From NCBI GenBank assembly GCA_944322585.1, contig CALUPB010000004.1, forward strand, positions 62,001-126,000: a stretch of DNA of 64,000 nucleotides, read 5' to 3'. The number at the start of each line of letters is the position of its first letter. Position 1 is the stretch's first letter. The position numbers were made by a program, and so were the translations under genes. The notes beneath the pieces were generated by a model, which searched no databases, had not been told where the DNA came from, and saw only the letters and a program-made list of their open reading frames with translations. Shown piece by piece: positions 37,222 through 46,565 of this stretch. The DNA is from an uncultured Bacteroidales bacterium (GTDB lineage: Bacteria > Bacteroidota > Bacteroidia > Bacteroidales > UBA932).

Positions 37222-37656
37222 ATGTACGTTAAAATTGTCAAATATATTTCATGGGCACTGTTGATCATCGGTGCTGTCATCGGAGTGATCGGATTCATCA
37301 TCGGATTCGGCACCAATGACGCCGTTGCAGTCGACATGCTGCTCTATTGCGGATATGCCATGGCGGCCGTTGCAGTCGCTGCGATTGTAGTTCTGGGCAT
37401 CTATGCCAGCGCAATCGTGGATCCGAAGAAGCTCCTGAAGTCAGCGGGCATCCTCGTTGCAGCCCTTGCCATCATAGTCGTGGCATATCTGGTCGCTCCA
37501 GGAGCCGATCCTGTGGGATACAATGGTCTTCCGCAGAGCAAGACGGTTCTCAAACTGACTGATACAATACTGATCCTCACCTATGTATTCTGCGGTGCGA
37601 CAATACTGTCTGTCATCGTAGGCGCCATAGTAAGCGGAGCACGTAATAAAAAATAA
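37222..37656 (+). CDS. Small membrane protein between exbB and exbD
   Basis: 144 residues, about 70% hydrophobic, with four likely helices (about 8-28, 38-62, 73-92 and 115-138). No known domain recognised. It sits eight bases after exbB and nine before the first exbD, an arrangement I recall as conserved in Bacteroidetes, so it may be a lineage-specific subunit of the Ton motor. No charged intramembrane residue stands out as a proton carrier. Confidence 0.75.
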   Translation: MYVKIVKYISWALLIIGAVIGVIGFIIGFGTNDAVAVDMLLYCGYAMAAVAVAAIVVLGIYASAIVDPKKLLKSAGILVAALAIIVVAYLVAPGADPVGYNGLPQSKTVLKLTDTILILTYVFCGATILSVIVGAIVSGARNKK

Positions 37657-37665
37657 ACTTCAATT

Positions 37666-38241
37666 ATGGGCAAAAAGACACCTGAAATCAATTCAAGCTC
37701 GACGGCAGATATAGCGTTCCTGCTGCTGTGCTACTTCCTGATGACATCCACCATGGGTGAGGATTCAGGACTGCAGCGCCGCCTGCCGCCTATGCCTAAC
37801 GAGAACCAGCAGGTAGAGAACCAGAAGATCAACAGGAGAAACATCATCGTCGTGAAGATCAACTCCCAGGACCGTCTTCTTGCTGGTAGCGAAGCAATTG
37901 ATGTCAGCCTATTGAAGGACAGGATTAAAGAATTCCTTACAAACCCTACGGACGATCCGAACCTTCCGGAAAAGGAAGTCAAGGATATAGAAGGCTTCGG
38001 GGCATACCCGGTATCCAAGGGAGTGATATCGCTCCAGAACGACCGAGGCACAAGCTACAGGGCATATATAGCCGTACAGAATGAACTCGTGAGGGCCATC
38101 AACGAACTCCGTGATGACTTCAGTGTCCGTTATTACGGCAAGAAATACGCCCAGTTGACCGAAGACCAGCAGAAGATCGCAAGGGACGCTGTGCCTCAGA
38201 ACATTTCCGAGGCAGAGCCTAAGGATGTCAGCAATAAATAA
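37666..38241 (+). CDS. exbD: ExbD/TolR-family protein, first copy
   Basis: 191 residues. One membrane helix near the N-terminus, with the family aspartate in SSSTADIAFLLLCYFLMTS (about 11-29); the D in ADIAF matches the proton-carrying Asp of ExbD. A periplasmic domain of about 150 residues follows, longer than in the second copy, with NRRNIIVVKINSQDRLL. Together with ExbB and the second ExbD it forms the Ton complex. Confidence 0.88.
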   Translation: MGKKTPEINSSSTADIAFLLLCYFLMTSTMGEDSGLQRRLPPMPNENQQVENQKINRRNIIVVKINSQDRLLAGSEAIDVSLLKDRIKEFLTNPTDDPNLPEKEVKDIEGFGAYPVSKGVISLQNDRGTSYRAYIAVQNELVRAINELRDDFSVRYYGKKYAQLTEDQQKIARDAVPQNISEAEPKDVSNK

Positions 38242-38255
38242 AGGAGGAAAGAGAT

Positions 38256-38726
38256 ATGTCAATGTTCAAAAAGGGCGAAAAGAAAGAAGTCCCGGCAATG
38301 TCGACTGGTTCGACCTCCGATATCGTGTTCATGTTCCTGTTCTTCTTCATGGTCTGCTCACAGCTGCGTTCTACGGAGAACAAGGTACAGGTCAACCCTC
38401 CTGAGGCTACTGAAGTAGTAAAGCTCGAGAGAAAGGATCTTACCTCGTACATCAACATCGGTCCTCCGGTAAAGCATCTCCAGGCTCAATACGGTACGGA
38501 TGCCCGTATCCAGCTCAACGATTCTTTCAAGACCGTAGATGAAATCCGTGACTTCATCGCAGCAGAGCGCGATGCCATGAGCGAGTCCGACAGACAGTTC
38601 ATGACCGTTGCAATCAAGGCTGACGAGAACGTAAGGATGGGTATCATCACTGACGTCAAGCAGGAGCTCCGCAGATGTTCTGCACTCAAGATCATGTACA
38701 CTGCACGTAAACCTGCAGCTTACTGA
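38256..38726 (+). CDS. exbD: ExbD/TolR-family protein, second copy
   Basis: 156 residues. The helix STSDIVFMFLFFFMVCSQL (about 19-37) has the aspartate in SDIVF that fits the ExbD proton carrier. The periplasmic part ends in RCSALKIMYTARK. It is preceded by AAAGGAGGAAAG, an unusually good Shine-Dalgarno for this lineage, 14 bases after the first exbD. Two paralogous ExbD genes in tandem are the rule in Bacteroidetes. A terminator follows at 38745-38785. Confidence 0.88.
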   Translation: MSMFKKGEKKEVPAMSTGSTSDIVFMFLFFFMVCSQLRSTENKVQVNPPEATEVVKLERKDLTSYINIGPPVKHLQAQYGTDARIQLNDSFKTVDEIRDFIAAERDAMSESDRQFMTVAIKADENVRMGIITDVKQELRRCSALKIMYTARKPAAY

Positions 38727-38744
38727 TCATATGTATGACTGATT

Positions 38745-38785
38745 AGGGGGTTGTCCGGCAAACGGGTCGAGGCAACCCCTTTTTA
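38745..38785 (+). terminator. Intrinsic terminator after the exbB/exbD unit
   Basis: AGGGGGTTG at 38745-38753 pairs with CAACCCCT at 38773-38780, then TTTTTA. Confidence 0.8.
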
Positions 38786-38836
38786 TTGAAAACACAGATG
38801 CTGTTTCCGACACAGGACAGCGCAAACCGTAAGTCG

Positions 38837-40057
38837 ATGGATAAAACGAAAAAAATACTGCTCTATGCAGCCGCTGCAATAGTAATACTTGCAGCAGCAG
38901 GTCTGATCTTCAAGCATCAGTCCGGCCAGGTAGAAAAAGACACTCCTGCAAAATACATATTCGTAATGATAGGGGACGGAATGGGAGCGACCCAGGTGGC
39001 CGCAGTGGAATCATACCTGTCATATCAGGCAGGGAAACTCGGAGGGGAACAGCTTACATTCACAAAATTTCCCGTGCTGGGGCTGTGCACGACATTTTCC
39101 GCAGACAGGAATATCACTGACTCTTCCGCCTCCGGAACGGCTATAGCCACCGGAAGCAAGACCGATAACGGGAAACTCGGAGTGGACCCTGAAGGAAATG
39201 AACTCAAAAGCATGGCCTATACTTTCAAGGAGCAGGGATACAGGATCGGCATCATGTCGTCCGTTCCGGCCAACCATGCAACACCCGCATCATTCTACGG
39301 ACATGACATGGACAGGGGCGACTACTACAATATCAGCCTTCAGATTCCTGAGTCGGGCTTCGATTTCATCGCCGGAAGCGGTCTGCTGCAGTTCAACGAG
39401 AAAAACAATGATCAGGAACCCATCGACAAGGTTCTGGAAAGCAAAGGATATGATGTATGCTTCGGCCTCGACGAGCTTGCCGCAAGTACTGACGAAGCCG
39501 GCGTCGTAGTAGTCCAGCCGAGCCAGAAGAACGCTGAAGCACTGAACTATGAAATAGACCGCGATACAGAATTCAAAGAGGACAGGCTCGGGGAAGTCCT
39601 TGCAGCGGCAATAGACTATCTCGGCGATGAGAAACCGTTCTTCATCATGTGCGAAGGCGGCGAAATAGACTGGGCAGCCCATGACAACAACATGATGACC
39701 ATGACTGACGCCATCCTAAGGTTCGACGAGGCAGTGAAGGTAGCCTACGACTTTTATCTTGAGCATAAGGACGAGACACTGATAATAGTCACCGCCGACC
39801 ACGAAACAGGAGGCATTACCATCGGTTCAGGACACAGTTCGATGATTGACTGGGCCGGTATCGAAAAGGCATACGAAGAAGCGGGAGAGACATCAAGCGC
39901 GGAGAACAGGGCAATCAGCACCGAGCACAACATAGGATGGGCATCCTACGGACATACGGGAGGCCCGGTTCCGATCTATGCCATAGGAAAGGGTGCCGGG
40001 AAGTTCTGCGGAAGGATGGACAATACGGACATCTACGCCAAAGTCGTATGCGAATAA
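38837..40057 (+). CDS. Alkaline phosphatase
   Basis: Exported phosphomonoesterase, 406 residues from ATG 38837. That start gives a clean signal anchor (about 6-25); 17 codons of open frame upstream begin with TTG and overlap the terminator. FVMIGDGMG (42-50) has the first metal aspartate. TDSSASGTA (94-102) holds the nucleophile, S96. TADHETGG and HTGGPVPIYAIGKGA give the remaining metal ligands. No lipobox. Regulation by phosphate is likely from the family, but no Pho-box-like repeat is seen. Confidence 0.92.
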   Translation: MDKTKKILLYAAAAIVILAAAGLIFKHQSGQVEKDTPAKYIFVMIGDGMGATQVAAVESYLSYQAGKLGGEQLTFTKFPVLGLCTTFSADRNITDSSASGTAIATGSKTDNGKLGVDPEGNELKSMAYTFKEQGYRIGIMSSVPANHATPASFYGHDMDRGDYYNISLQIPESGFDFIAGSGLLQFNEKNNDQEPIDKVLESKGYDVCFGLDELAASTDEAGVVVVQPSQKNAEALNYEIDRDTEFKEDRLGEVLAAAIDYLGDEKPFFIMCEGGEIDWAAHDNNMMTMTDAILRFDEAVKVAYDFYLEHKDETLIIVTADHETGGITIGSGHSSMIDWAGIEKAYEEAGETSSAENRAISTEHNIGWASYGHTGGPVPIYAIGKGAGKFCGRMDNTDIYAKVVCE

Positions 40058-40080
40058 TTTGAATTAACGTTTATTTGGAA

Positions 40081-41475
40081 ATGGAAGGTTTAACAAGGAG
40101 AAAGGTAAAGGAACTTCTGAAACTTGCACCGGGTCAGAAAGTCCTCGCAAAAGGTTGGGTAAGGACAAAACGGGGCAACAAGAACGTTGCATTCATAGCC
40201 TTGAATGACGGATCCACCATCAATAATATCCAGATTGTGGCAGATGTCGCCAAATTCGAGGAAGAGCTTCTCAAACGGATAACGACCGGAGCCTGCATTG
40301 CCGTGACAGGCGATCTTGTGGAATCGATGGGCAGCGGACAGGCGGTGGAAATCCAGGCCGATGCCATCCGCATCTACGGTGAAGCTGATCCGAACACATA
40401 CCCTCTCCAGAAAAAGGGCCACACGCTGGAGTTCCTGCGCACCATAGCCCACCTGCGGCCGAGGACAAACACATTCGGTGCCGTCCTCAGAATCAGGCAC
40501 GCAATGGCTTTTGCCATACACAAATATTTCAATGACAAAGGGTTCGTATATCTTCACACTCCTATAATAACTGCCTCTGACTGCGAGGGAGCGGGAGACA
40601 TGTTCCAGGTGACGACCCTTGACATGAATAACCTTCCACGGACTGAAAACGGAGACATTGACTATTCCCAGGATTTCTTCGGACGTCATACGAGCCTGAC
40701 TGTGAGCGGACAGCTCGAAGGAGAGCTCGGAGCAATGGCTTTAGGGGAAATATACACTTTCGGTCCGACATTCCGGGCTGAGAATTCAAATACGCCGCGG
40801 CATCTTGCCGAATTCTGGATGATTGAACCTGAAATGGCATTCTATGAAATCGGGGACAACATGGATCTCGCCGAAGATTTCATAAAGTATCTCGTGCGCT
40901 ACGCCCTTGACAACTGTACGGACGACCTGAAGTTCCTTAACGACATGTTCGACAAGGAACTTATCGGAAGGCTCGAAAGCGTGGTCAATACGGAATTCGT
41001 CCGCCTGACATACACAGAAGGTATCCGGATACTCGAGGCTTCAGGGGAGAAATTCGAATTCCCGGTAAGCTGGGGTGTCGACCTTCAGAGCGAACATGAG
41101 AGATATCTTGTCGAGCGTCATTTCAGGAAGCCGGTCATCATGACCGACTACCCGAAAGACATCAAGGCTTTCTACATGAAGCAGAACGATGACGGCAAGA
41201 CCGTCCGGGGAATGGACGTCCTCTTCCCTAAGATAGGGGAAATTATCGGAGGATCGGAAAGAGAGGCATCCCTTGAAAAGCTCGAGGCCAGAATCGATGA
41301 ACTCGGAATGAGCCATGAGACGCTCGAATGGTATCTCGACACAAGAAGATTCGGGGCCGCTCCGCACAGCGGTTTCGGGCTCGGGTTCGAAAGGCTTCTG
41401 CTGTTCGTGACCGGGATGGGCAACATCAGGGACGTGATACCTTTCCCGCGTACACCAAAGAGTGCGGAATTCTAA
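40081..41475 (+). CDS. asnS: Asparaginyl-tRNA synthetase
   Basis: Class IIb synthetase of 464 residues, from ATG 40081 (a TTG two codons upstream is less likely). The OB-fold anticodon-binding domain is at about 15-120. Then come motif 1 region [15 protein letters not shown], motif 2 [22 protein letters not shown] and motif 3 [15 protein letters not shown], and the C-terminus [21 protein letters not shown] rather than the AspRS pattern and full length support AsnRS. The udk gene follows 13 bases on. Confidence 0.96.
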   Translation: MEGLTRRKVKELLKLAPGQKVLAKGWVRTKRGNKNVAFIALNDGSTINNIQIVADVAKFEEELLKRITTGACIAVTGDLVESMGSGQAVEIQADAIRIYGEADPNTYPLQKKGHTLEFLRTIAHLRPRTNTFGAVLRIRHAMAFAIHKYFNDKGFVYLHTPIITASDCEGAGDMFQVTTLDMNNLPRTENGDIDYSQDFFGRHTSLTVSGQLEGELGAMALGEIYTFGPTFRAENSNTPRHLAEFWMIEPEMAFYEIGDNMDLAEDFIKYLVRYALDNCTDDLKFLNDMFDKELIGRLESVVNTEFVRLTYTEGIRILEASGEKFEFPVSWGVDLQSEHERYLVERHFRKPVIMTDYPKDIKAFYMKQNDDGKTVRGMDVLFPKIGEIIGGSEREASLEKLEARIDELGMSHETLEWYLDTRRFGAAPHSGFGLGFERLLLFVTGMGNIRDVIPFPRTPKSAEF

Positions 41476-41488
41476 CCCGGACTGCATC

Positions 41489-42106
41489 ATGCTTACGATA
41501 GGAATAGCCGGAGGATCAGGCTCCGGAAAAACGACAGTAGTCAAGGCGATTACGGAACGGCTTGAAGAAAAGGTCGTCGTTATCCCTCAGGACTCGTACT
41601 ACAAGGATTCCAGCCACCTGAGCGAGGAGGAAAAGAGATACATGAATTTCGACCACCCCGACTCGATCGATTTCGAACTCCTCAACAGACATCTTGCAAT
41701 GCTGCGGAGGGGTGAGAGTATTGAGCAGCCGGTCTATTCCTATATCACATGTTCAAGGTCAAGGACCGAAACCGTTACCGTCAATCCTGCTGACGTCATT
41801 ATCATTGAAGGGATACTCATCTTCACATGCGAAAAGCTGAGAGACCAGATGGATATAAAGATATTCGTCGATGCCGATGACGATGACAGGCTCATGAGAG
41901 TGATGGCAAGGGACATTCTTGAAAGAGGGAAGACAGTCGAGACTGTAATCGAAAGATACACAAAGACCGTAAAACCCATGTACCTGCAGTTCATCGAACC
42001 GAGCAAGAGATATGCGGATGTCATCATTCCTCAGGGAGGACATAACAGGGTAGCCATTGACGTACTTACTGCAACCATAGAAAAAGCCTTAGCATCAGGC
42101 AAGTGA
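41489..42106 (+). CDS. udk: Uridine kinase
   Basis: Phosphorylates uridine and cytidine in pyrimidine salvage. 205 residues from ATG 41489. P-loop GIAGGSGSGKTT (4-15), QDSYYKDSS (about 34-42), NFDHPDSIDFELL, and IIIEGILIF with the Walker-B-like segment. DRLMRVMARDILERGKTVE is the lid. Follows asnS closely; its stop overlaps the GTG start of the TonB-like gene. Confidence 0.93.
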   Translation: MLTIGIAGGSGSGKTTVVKAITERLEEKVVVIPQDSYYKDSSHLSEEEKRYMNFDHPDSIDFELLNRHLAMLRRGESIEQPVYSYITCSRSRTETVTVNPADVIIIEGILIFTCEKLRDQMDIKIFVDADDDDRLMRVMARDILERGKTVETVIERYTKTVKPMYLQFIEPSKRYADVIIPQGGHNRVAIDVLTATIEKALASGK

Positions 42107-42882
42107 AGCGGATACTGAAGACATTCACAATAAAGTTCCGGAAAAGGCTTACGACAGCCGACAGAGCAGGACTGTATATCACCGTGATTTTCCATCTCAC
42201 GGTGATAATTGTCTTGCTTGCTTCCAGACTTGCAACCATGGCCGTACAAGACAATGCTTTCCTGATGGATTTCTCCCGGCAGGAGGAACAGGAACGCATG
42301 GAGCAGGAACAGAAATTCAAGGAAGAAATCAGCAGAAGACTGGATGAACTCATCGGCATCCCGTCCTCCCCTGCCTCGGGGGAAGAAATCCGCAATATAG
42401 CGGTCGACGCTTCGTCCGGACTGAAAGACGACAGGGGCACAGATACCGAAGATCTGTACCGGGACGCTGAACGTCTGCAGAGGGAACTCTCAGGCAACCG
42501 CTCCGCAATAGAGGAAGATGCAAGGTCCGAAACCGTTGATTTAGGAAGCCCTGACAACTCCGACAGGGACGACAAGGGCAAGGAATACAAAGGTCCGTCC
42601 GTCGTATCGTATTCACTGGACGGGCGCAAGGCCAGCCATCTTTCGATTCCTGCCTACAGGTGCATGGAGGCAGGCGATGTCACGGTCATAATAACCGTAA
42701 ATCCGCAAGGATATGTCATGGACGCAAAGATTCTCGATGACGTATCATCTTCTGACAGGTGTCTCAGGGATTTTGCCGTACGTGCAGCCCGGCTTTCACG
42801 GTTTTCCGCCCTTCCGCAGAGCAAGGTAAGGGAACTCCCCCGACAGCGCGGTGAAATCGTCTACAGATTCATCGCCCAATAA
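42103..42882 (+). CDS. TonB-like energy-transducing or envelope protein
   Basis: 259 residues, starting with GTG that overlaps the udk stop (GTGA). One membrane helix lies at about residues 24-45 (GLYITVIFHLTVIIVLLAS), followed by a long charged coiled-coil/linker (about 55-165) rich in E, R, D and S. The C-terminal 85 residues, from SVVSYSLDGRKASHLSIPAY, have the TonB-C/TolA-like pattern GDVTVIITVNPQGYVMDAKIL. It could be a TonB for the ExbB/ExbD proteins 4 kb upstream, but the usual proline-rich linker is missing. Confidence 0.68.
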   Translation: MKRILKTFTIKFRKRLTTADRAGLYITVIFHLTVIIVLLASRLATMAVQDNAFLMDFSRQEEQERMEQEQKFKEEISRRLDELIGIPSSPASGEEIRNIAVDASSGLKDDRGTDTEDLYRDAERLQRELSGNRSAIEEDARSETVDLGSPDNSDRDDKGKEYKGPSVVSYSLDGRKASHLSIPAYRCMEAGDVTVIITVNPQGYVMDAKILDDVSSSDRCLRDFAVRAARLSRFSALPQSKVRELPRQRGEIVYRFIAQ

Positions 42883-42891
42883 AGCACTGTC

Positions 42892-44472
42892 TTATCTGAC
42901 AGAACTGGGATTATCCACTGCAGTGCGGATGGTGTCATCGATTTCAATGTAGAAGCGGTAGAACGCTTCGTCATCCAGTTTCGAATATCTTCCGACCAGA
43001 GCATTCAGCTGCGGCATCAGATACGGCTCTGTCTTTTCCCATTCCCCCGTCTTGGGTACTATCCCGTCCTCCGCAGCATATTCGAGGAATCTGCGCCCGA
43101 GATCAAGCCCGGAAAGGTATTCTTTCAGTTCGTCGAAATCATCTATCTCCGACAGTCTGTCCCTGTATCTGTCAAACATGGCCGACGCGAACCTCATCTG
43201 CTCCGCCTTTTTGTTGCACTGCACATAGAAGCCGGTCGCCAGAGTAGTGTCTATCGGGACAAAGATGTCAGGAACGATACCGCCGCCGCCATATACCTTT
43301 CTGCCGGAAACAGTATGGTATTCCACGCTTCTGTCGATACGTATACTGTCGGCGTCTGTCATCTCGCCATGGGAATATCTCTCTATAATGTCATAGTCGT
43401 AATCTGACGTATACGGTTTCTGGATACAGCGTCCGGACGGAGTATAGAACCGGGACACTGTCAGACGTATGCCTGACCCGTCAGTGAAATTGACAGGTTC
43501 CTGCACAAGACCTTTGCCGAAAGAGCGCCTTCCTACGATGACTCCCCTGTCATTATCCTGTATCGCTCCTGCAAAGATTTCACTTGATGATGCCGAAGCC
43601 TCGCTGATAAGCACAGACAGCCCTATATCCTGCAGGGAACCTTTTCCGTCCGCCTTGAACTCTTCCCTGCTGCGGTGAAGGCCCTCCATGTACACTATCA
43701 TATCCCCTTTCCTGAGGAACTCGTTGCTGAGAAGAAGAGCCTGGTCAAGATATCCTCCGCTGTTGTCCCTGATATCGAAGACAAGACGTTTCATGCCTTC
43801 CGAAAGAAGTTTTTCAGATGCCTTGTGAAATTCGGTATAGGTAGTTCTGGAAAATTTGGACAGACGGATATATCCGGTGGTGTCATTGAGCATAAAGGCG
43901 GCATCCACACTGTTGAGAGGTATCCGGTCCCTGACTATCTCGAAAGGGATGTCCGTACCGTCCCTCGAAACGGTAATATTGACCTTTGAGCCGGACGGGC
44001 CTTTCATGAGCATGACCATACTGTCCTGAGGCATCTTCACACCGGCTATGACCCTGTCATCGACTTTCAGGATTCTGTCCCCCTGAAGGAGCCCTGCCTT
44101 TTCAGACGGGCCTCCGGATATGACACTTAGGACAATGGCTGTATCATTAGGGACATTGAACTGTATGCCTATCCCCTCGAAATTCCCGGCAAGCTCCGTC
44201 TCGGACTCCTTCAGTTCCACGGGCGGGAGATATACGGAATGCGGATCGAGTTCATGCAATGCCGCCTCGACGGCGGCATCCGTCATGGCCTCCACATCGA
44301 TTGTATCGACATAATTCTCTTCTATCTGCTGCAGAATCAGATTCAGCTTTCTCCACCGGGAATAATCCCCGTCAAACTTTCTGTCATCAGTCGCACTGAA
44401 ATACACAAGCGCGGCACATATTCCTATCACGACACCGAGAAGAGCCGCTATCAATGCATTACCCTTATTCAT
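42892..44472 (-). CDS. S41-family carboxy-terminal processing protease
   Basis: Periplasmic serine protease of the CtpA/Prc type, 526 residues from ATG 44472 (a TTG six codons upstream overlaps the deaminase gene). N-terminal signal anchor at about 5-25. PDZ domain at about 85-165 with GSKVNITVSRDG. The catalytic Ser-Lys pair is in ISEASASSSEIFAGAIQD and RSFGKGLVQ. FYTPSGRCIQKPY follows, typical of the family. One base separates it from the deaminase stop. Last gene of the leftward ridA operon. Confidence 0.92.
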   Translation of the reverse strand: MNKGNALIAALLGVVIGICAALVYFSATDDRKFDGDYSRWRKLNLILQQIEENYVDTIDVEAMTDAAVEAALHELDPHSVYLPPVELKESETELAGNFEGIGIQFNVPNDTAIVLSVISGGPSEKAGLLQGDRILKVDDRVIAGVKMPQDSMVMLMKGPSGSKVNITVSRDGTDIPFEIVRDRIPLNSVDAAFMLNDTTGYIRLSKFSRTTYTEFHKASEKLLSEGMKRLVFDIRDNSGGYLDQALLLSNEFLRKGDMIVYMEGLHRSREEFKADGKGSLQDIGLSVLISEASASSSEIFAGAIQDNDRGVIVGRRSFGKGLVQEPVNFTDGSGIRLTVSRFYTPSGRCIQKPYTSDYDYDIIERYSHGEMTDADSIRIDRSVEYHTVSGRKVYGGGGIVPDIFVPIDTTLATGFYVQCNKKAEQMRFASAMFDRYRDRLSEIDDFDELKEYLSGLDLGRRFLEYAAEDGIVPKTGEWEKTEPYLMPQLNALVGRYSKLDDEAFYRFYIEIDDTIRTAVDNPSSVR

Positions 44473-44473
44473 T

Positions 44474-44878
44474 TCAATCAATCTTTTCAACTGCTATTCC
44501 CGCCCTTTCGAGCAAGTCTATCCCATCGGTAAGACGGTATTCATCCCGATATACCACCCTTCTGATACCAGCCTGGATTATCAGCTTCGCGCATTCGATA
44601 CAAGGGGCAGCAGTCACATAGAGAGTGGCACCTGCGCTGCTGTTGCCGGACTTGGCCACCTTGGTGATGGCATTGGCCTCTGCATGCAGCACATACGGCT
44701 TGGTTATGCCGTTTTCATCCTCACACACATTTTCAAAGCCGGACGGAGTACCGTTGTACCCGTCGGAAATTATCATCCTGTCCTTCACAATCAGTGCTCC
44801 GACCTGACGTCTCCTGCAGTATGAGTTCCTGGCCCATATTGCCGCCATCTCAATATAACTGCTGTCGAATTTTTCCAT
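44474..44878 (-). CDS. dCMP deaminase (ComEB-like)
   Basis: Zinc deaminase converting dCMP to dUMP for dTMP synthesis. 134 residues. HAEAN has the zinc histidine H65 and catalytic E67; APCIEC gives zinc ligands C93 and C96. NSYCRRRQVGALIVKD and DGYNGTPSGFENVCED are subfamily marks. Starts four bases after the acyl-CoA synthetase stop. Function fits with tmk. Confidence 0.92.
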   Translation of the reverse strand: MEKFDSSYIEMAAIWARNSYCRRRQVGALIVKDRMIISDGYNGTPSGFENVCEDENGITKPYVLHAEANAITKVAKSGNSSAGATLYVTAAPCIECAKLIIQAGIRRVVYRDEYRLTDGIDLLERAGIAVEKID

Positions 44879-44882
44879 TGTC

Positions 44883-46541
44883 TCAACTTCTCTGATACAG
44901 ATATCTCTTTATACTCCTTTTAGGAGTCCTTTCGAAATCTTCCGGCAGTACCTCTATCTTCTTGATACGGGCATAATTAGGAAGTTCCTTATTGAGAGCG
45001 GGGAGAGAATCGTTAAGGAATTTTTCCAGTTCTTCCCCTGAAAGTCCGTCCAGTTCACCCTGATGAAAATCCGGATAAATCAGGGCCGTAAGTCCGCCGT
45101 TGTCCTCAATGACGAGAGAATCCACGACATACTGCATGTTGTTGACCACACACTCTATCTCTTCCGGATAGATGTTCTGTCCTGAAGGCCCAAGTATCAT
45201 GCACTTCGAACGTCCCCTGAGGAACAGGCTGCCGTCCTTGTCCATGACTCCCATATCTCCGGTGCGGAACCATCCGTCCTCCGTAAAGGAAGCCTCCGTA
45301 GCCTCATCGTTCTTGAAATAACCGAGAAAGACATTCATTCCCCTGACAAGTACTTCTCCCGGCACATTCTCCGGATCTTCGGAATCTATCCTGATTTCCA
45401 TGTTCGGAGCGGCCTTCCCGCAGGAGAAAAGCTTCTCCTCCTTCCAGTCGTCATAGGATATGATAGGAGCGCATTCCGTCATTCCGTAGCCGACAGTGAA
45501 CGGGAATCCTATCTTTTTCATGAATGCCTCCACTTCCTTGTTGAAAGCGGCACCGCCTATTATCACCTCATAGAACTTTCCTCCGAACGCATTCACCAGC
45601 TCTTCCCTTATCTTTTTCTGGATGATATTGCTGATCACCGGCAACTTCATCGCAAAACGGATACCTTCCTTCTCAAGGAGAGGCTTCAGCTTGTTCCTGT
45701 ATACTTTCTCAATGATGAGAGGTACGGCTATCACTATGTCCGGACGGATCTCGGCAAGTGCCTGCATGATGATCTTCGGACTCGGCACACGGGTCAGGAA
45801 ATGCACGTGCAGACCTACGGTAAGCTCGTACAGTACCTCGAACATCATACCGTACATATGTGCAGACGGAAGCATAGCCACGACATTGGAATTGCAGTTG
45901 AGCATCGGCAGCACCTTATATGCGAACATGATGTTGGAATACAGCGCCCTGTACGGGATCATCACCCCTTTCGAAAAACCGGAAGTACCGGACGTATAGT
46001 TGATGAGGGCAAGTTCGTCTGCGCTGTCCTCATAATAGTCTATGTCCTCAGGACCGAAATTCTTAGGATATTTCCTGCCGAAGAGTTCGTTGAGATGTTC
46101 CCTTACTTCAACTATTTCCTTGTTTCTCGCAAAGAGGAGGGCGAAATTGTTGATCTGCACGACTGCCTGGAGGGCGGGCATTTCAGTCTCCGTAAGACCT
46201 TCCCAGACGACATCGTCCACGAAAAGTATCTTCGCCTCCGAATGATTGACAAGATGATGTATATTGCCGGCCTTGAATTCATGCAGGATAGGCACAGGTA
46301 CAGCCCCGTATGTAAGGGCCGAAAGGAAAGACACTCCCCAGTTGGCCTGATTGCGGGAACATATGGCGACCTTGTCTCCCCTGACCAATCCGCAATGCTC
46401 GTACATGATGTGCATCTTGGCTATTCTTCTGGCCATGTCGCGGTAATGCAGGGTCACCCCCTGATAGTTCGACAGAGCCGGTCTGTCCCAATTTTCCCTG
46501 AAACTTTTCTCGTAAAGTTTGTTTACTGACTTGAATTCCAT
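44883..46541 (-). CDS. AMP-binding long-chain acyl-CoA synthetase-like enzyme
   Basis: Adenylate-forming enzyme of 552 residues. LINYTSGTSGFSKGVMIPYRAL (about 182-203) is the AMP-binding P-loop, GYGMTECAP (about 355-363) the adenine motif, and GWFRTGDMGVMDKDGSLFLRGR (about 425-446) the hinge motif. The last part (TPKRSIKRYLY) has the expected C-terminal lysine. Probably activates fatty acids to acyl-CoA or acyl-AMP; the acyl length is not readable. Third gene of the ridA operon. Confidence 0.88.
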   Translation of the reverse strand: MEFKSVNKLYEKSFRENWDRPALSNYQGVTLHYRDMARRIAKMHIMYEHCGLVRGDKVAICSRNQANWGVSFLSALTYGAVPVPILHEFKAGNIHHLVNHSEAKILFVDDVVWEGLTETEMPALQAVVQINNFALLFARNKEIVEVREHLNELFGRKYPKNFGPEDIDYYEDSADELALINYTSGTSGFSKGVMIPYRALYSNIMFAYKVLPMLNCNSNVVAMLPSAHMYGMMFEVLYELTVGLHVHFLTRVPSPKIIMQALAEIRPDIVIAVPLIIEKVYRNKLKPLLEKEGIRFAMKLPVISNIIQKKIREELVNAFGGKFYEVIIGGAAFNKEVEAFMKKIGFPFTVGYGMTECAPIISYDDWKEEKLFSCGKAAPNMEIRIDSEDPENVPGEVLVRGMNVFLGYFKNDEATEASFTEDGWFRTGDMGVMDKDGSLFLRGRSKCMILGPSGQNIYPEEIECVVNNMQYVVDSLVIEDNGGLTALIYPDFHQGELDGLSGEELEKFLNDSLPALNKELPNYARIKKIEVLPEDFERTPKRSIKRYLYQRS

Positions 46542-46565
46542 AAATGATAGTTTAAGTTAAAAATC

